Origin: Bacteroidales bacterium
Lineage (GTDB): Bacteria > Bacteroidota > Bacteroidia > Bacteroidales > 4484-276
NCBI GenBank assembly: GCA_029939965.1
Contig: JAOZRY010000057.1
Coordinates: forward strand, 1 to 8,191
Direction: 5' to 3'
Length of the DNA: 8,191 nt
A program made the position numbers and the translations under genes. Shown here in pieces: positions 7,179-8,191 of this stretch. Within the stretch, counting starts at the first letter, position 1. Every line of letters starts with the position of its first letter. The notes beneath the pieces were generated by a model. That model searched no databases and was not told the DNA's origin. It worked only from the letters and a program-made list of their open reading frames with translations.

Positions 7179-7245
7179 GAAAGAAATTCTTTTTTTCGTG
7201 GTTGTATAAAAAAAAACCTCCATTTTTTGACATCTTTCATTTCTC

Positions 7246-7331
7246 GGTTTACCCCGTTAAATAGATTTCTAATATGTTGTTTTAATTTCACGGGGTTTAC
7301 CCTGTAAATAGATTGCTAATATGTTATTTTA
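7246..7331. repeat. Imperfect direct duplication in divergent intergenic DNA
   Basis: Two copies begin GGTTTACCC and end in TTTTA, at 7246-7284 and 7294-7331. I count 35 identical positions of 39 aligned, with three substitutions and one 1-bp indel. The period is 48 bp at the left and 47 at the right. The first copy's ACCCCG (7251-7256) is also complementary to CGGGGT at the head of the second (7291-7296). In the second copy GGGT and ACCC flank a TT centre. The block lies just upstream of the promoter boxes of the secreted protein. It may be a duplicated regulator site or duplicated promoter region; it encodes nothing. Confidence 0.8.
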
Positions 7332-7340
7332 CAAAAAGTA

Positions 7341-7356
7341 TAGTTTTGTAATTTTG
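7341..7356 (+). promoter_or_regulatory. Two abutting -7 boxes before the secreted protein gene
   Basis: TAGTTTTG (7341-7348) and TAATTTTG (7349-7356) are each exact TAnnTTTG matches, lying 34 and 26 bp before the ATG at 7383. Which is used, or whether both give staggered starts, cannot be told from sequence. The nearest upstream TTG (7313-7315) is too far from the first box for standard 19-21 bp spacing. Confidence 0.55.
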
Positions 7357-7382
7357 TTTAAAACCCAATTTGAGCTAAACCA

Positions 7383-8087
7383 ATGAAAAAAAGTTTTTTG
7401 ATTTGCATTTGCTTTTTTGTTCTGTTTTCATCAACCCGCCTCAATGCACAGAATATCCGTGCAAAAGTTGCCGTAGTAAGTATGATAGATACGGTTGTTA
7501 CGCATGTTTATGGAAATCGCTGGTATTCAACTACCTTTAAAAAAGACATATTTAATTATGGAAACAAAACAATTGCCGGGTTAACAAATATTCTTGAAGC
7601 CTCCAATATTTCGGTAGTCGAGGTACAAACACCCGTTTGGGTAAATAAAATGGCACTCTTAAATTTGGTAGGAAAACCCTCAAAAGATTTGAAGAGATGG
7701 TTTGAAATATTAAAAGAGGAGCTGGATGCTGATTATTTGGTAATAATATTTAAAAAATTTGAACCCGAAAACAAAATAAGTCACCGGTTTTTGAATGGTA
7801 AGCAATACGGGGTTGCCACCTATGCAAATTATCCGGATGCTATAAACATGTTTTCTTTTGTGGGGTATTACATTTTCTCGATTGGTAAAGCAGAAGAAAT
7901 TAAAATTAATGCAAATCACGACACATACTTGTTGATGGATTTAAGGCTCGACAACAGAATATCATTCAAAAAATTAATTGACCTGCCCGATAAATACCTA
8001 AAGCTTACCCGTGATAAAATGCAGAATGTTGTAAATACCAGAAATGTTGAAATAAAACGAGCTTTGCTACAACATCTTAACTTGTAA
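7383..8087 (+). CDS. Secreted or periplasmic protein of unknown function
   Basis: I do not recognise this 234-residue protein. It begins with a clear Sec signal peptide: two lysines (2-3), a hydrophobic core (about 5-17) and a likely signal peptidase I site after A22 (LNA before Q23). There is no lipobox cysteine at the cleavage site; C8 and C10 lie within the core. The mature part of about 212 residues has no further membrane segment that I can see with confidence, apart from a hydrophobic stretch at about 155-163. It opens with strand AKVAVVSMIDTVV (27-39), followed by a helix and strand pattern (AGLTNILEASNISVVEVQ, LKEELDADYLVII). This loosely recalls the alpha/beta N-terminal domains of CsgG/TolB-type periplasmic proteins, but that is a weak inference from pattern only. 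The C-terminal end is helical and rich in charged residues. It stands alone, divergent from phosphofructokinase, with tandem -7 boxes and a duplicated block upstream. Confidence 0.82.
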   Translation: MKKSFLICICFFVLFSSTRLNAQNIRAKVAVVSMIDTVVTHVYGNRWYSTTFKKDIFNYGNKTIAGLTNILEASNISVVEVQTPVWVNKMALLNLVGKPSKDLKRWFEILKEELDADYLVIIFKKFEPENKISHRFLNGKQYGVATYANYPDAINMFSFVGYYIFSIGKAEEIKINANHDTYLLMDLRLDNRISFKKLIDLPDKYLKLTRDKMQNVVNTRNVEIKRALLQHLNL

Positions 8088-8137
8088 TTTTGGTAACCTC
8101 AAAAAATGCAAATTTCTTCGTTGCTACACAAATTAAT

Positions 8138-8151
8138 AATCCTTAGGGATT
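8138..8151. other. Small inverted repeat downstream of the secreted protein gene
   Basis: AATCC and GGATT (8138-8142, 8147-8151) are perfect 5-bp arms around a TTAG loop, 50 bp after the stop codon. No T run follows on plus, so it is at best a weak terminator or an RNA 3'-end structure. Nothing else is evident in the final 104 bp. Confidence 0.3.
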
Positions 8152-8191
8152 GTGATGAAATAACTTGACCATTCTCAGAGGCTATTTAAAT

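Noticed and set aside
7208..7216. A9 homopolymer as a phase-variation tract
   Set aside because: It is in non-coding DNA, and no promoter spacing that it would alter can be identified.

Overview
The window looks like chromosomal DNA of a member of the Bacteroidota, probably a Bacteroidales/Marinilabiliales-like lineage, though the exact taxon is inferred. The evidence is AT-rich intergenic DNA, starts without Shine-Dalgarno sequences, exact matches to the Bacteroidota -7 element TAnnTTTG ahead of three genes, a PPi-type phosphofructokinase, and a lipoprotein and a secreted protein of the kind common in this phylum. No rRNA, tRNA, CRISPR array, insertion sequence, integrase or phage gene is visible.

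Layout. On the minus strand, 7-867 is rmlA (glucose-1-phosphate thymidylyltransferase), with its own promoter-like box at 947-954. The 237 bp gap behind it holds a small GC-rich hairpin and a twelve-copy heptamer tandem repeat (1011-1094). On the minus strand, 1105-3507 is an 800-residue RND/MMPL-type exporter. It diverges across about 110 bp from a plus-strand pair: a predicted lipoprotein (3619-4806) and a 2-hydroxyacid dehydrogenase of the D-3-phosphoglycerate dehydrogenase superfamily (4858-5808). The dehydrogenase converges on a minus-strand phosphofructokinase (5907-7142), with a shared hairpin terminator between them. A 240 bp divergent intergenic region carries an imperfect ~48 bp duplication and leads to a plus-strand secreted protein of unknown function (7383-8087). 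The last ~100 bp hold no gene I can support.

How the genes relate. Three products have clear enzymatic assignments: nucleotide-sugar synthesis for surface polysaccharide (RmlA), reversible PPi-linked glycolysis (PFK), and NAD-linked 2-hydroxyacid oxidation/reduction. The other three are envelope proteins: an exporter, a lipoprotein and a periplasmic or secreted protein. The only likely operon is lipoprotein plus dehydrogenase. I see no strong evidence for a dedicated novel defence or mobile system. The points most worth following are the heptamer array, the duplicated block upstream of the secreted protein, and the uncharacterised envelope proteins.
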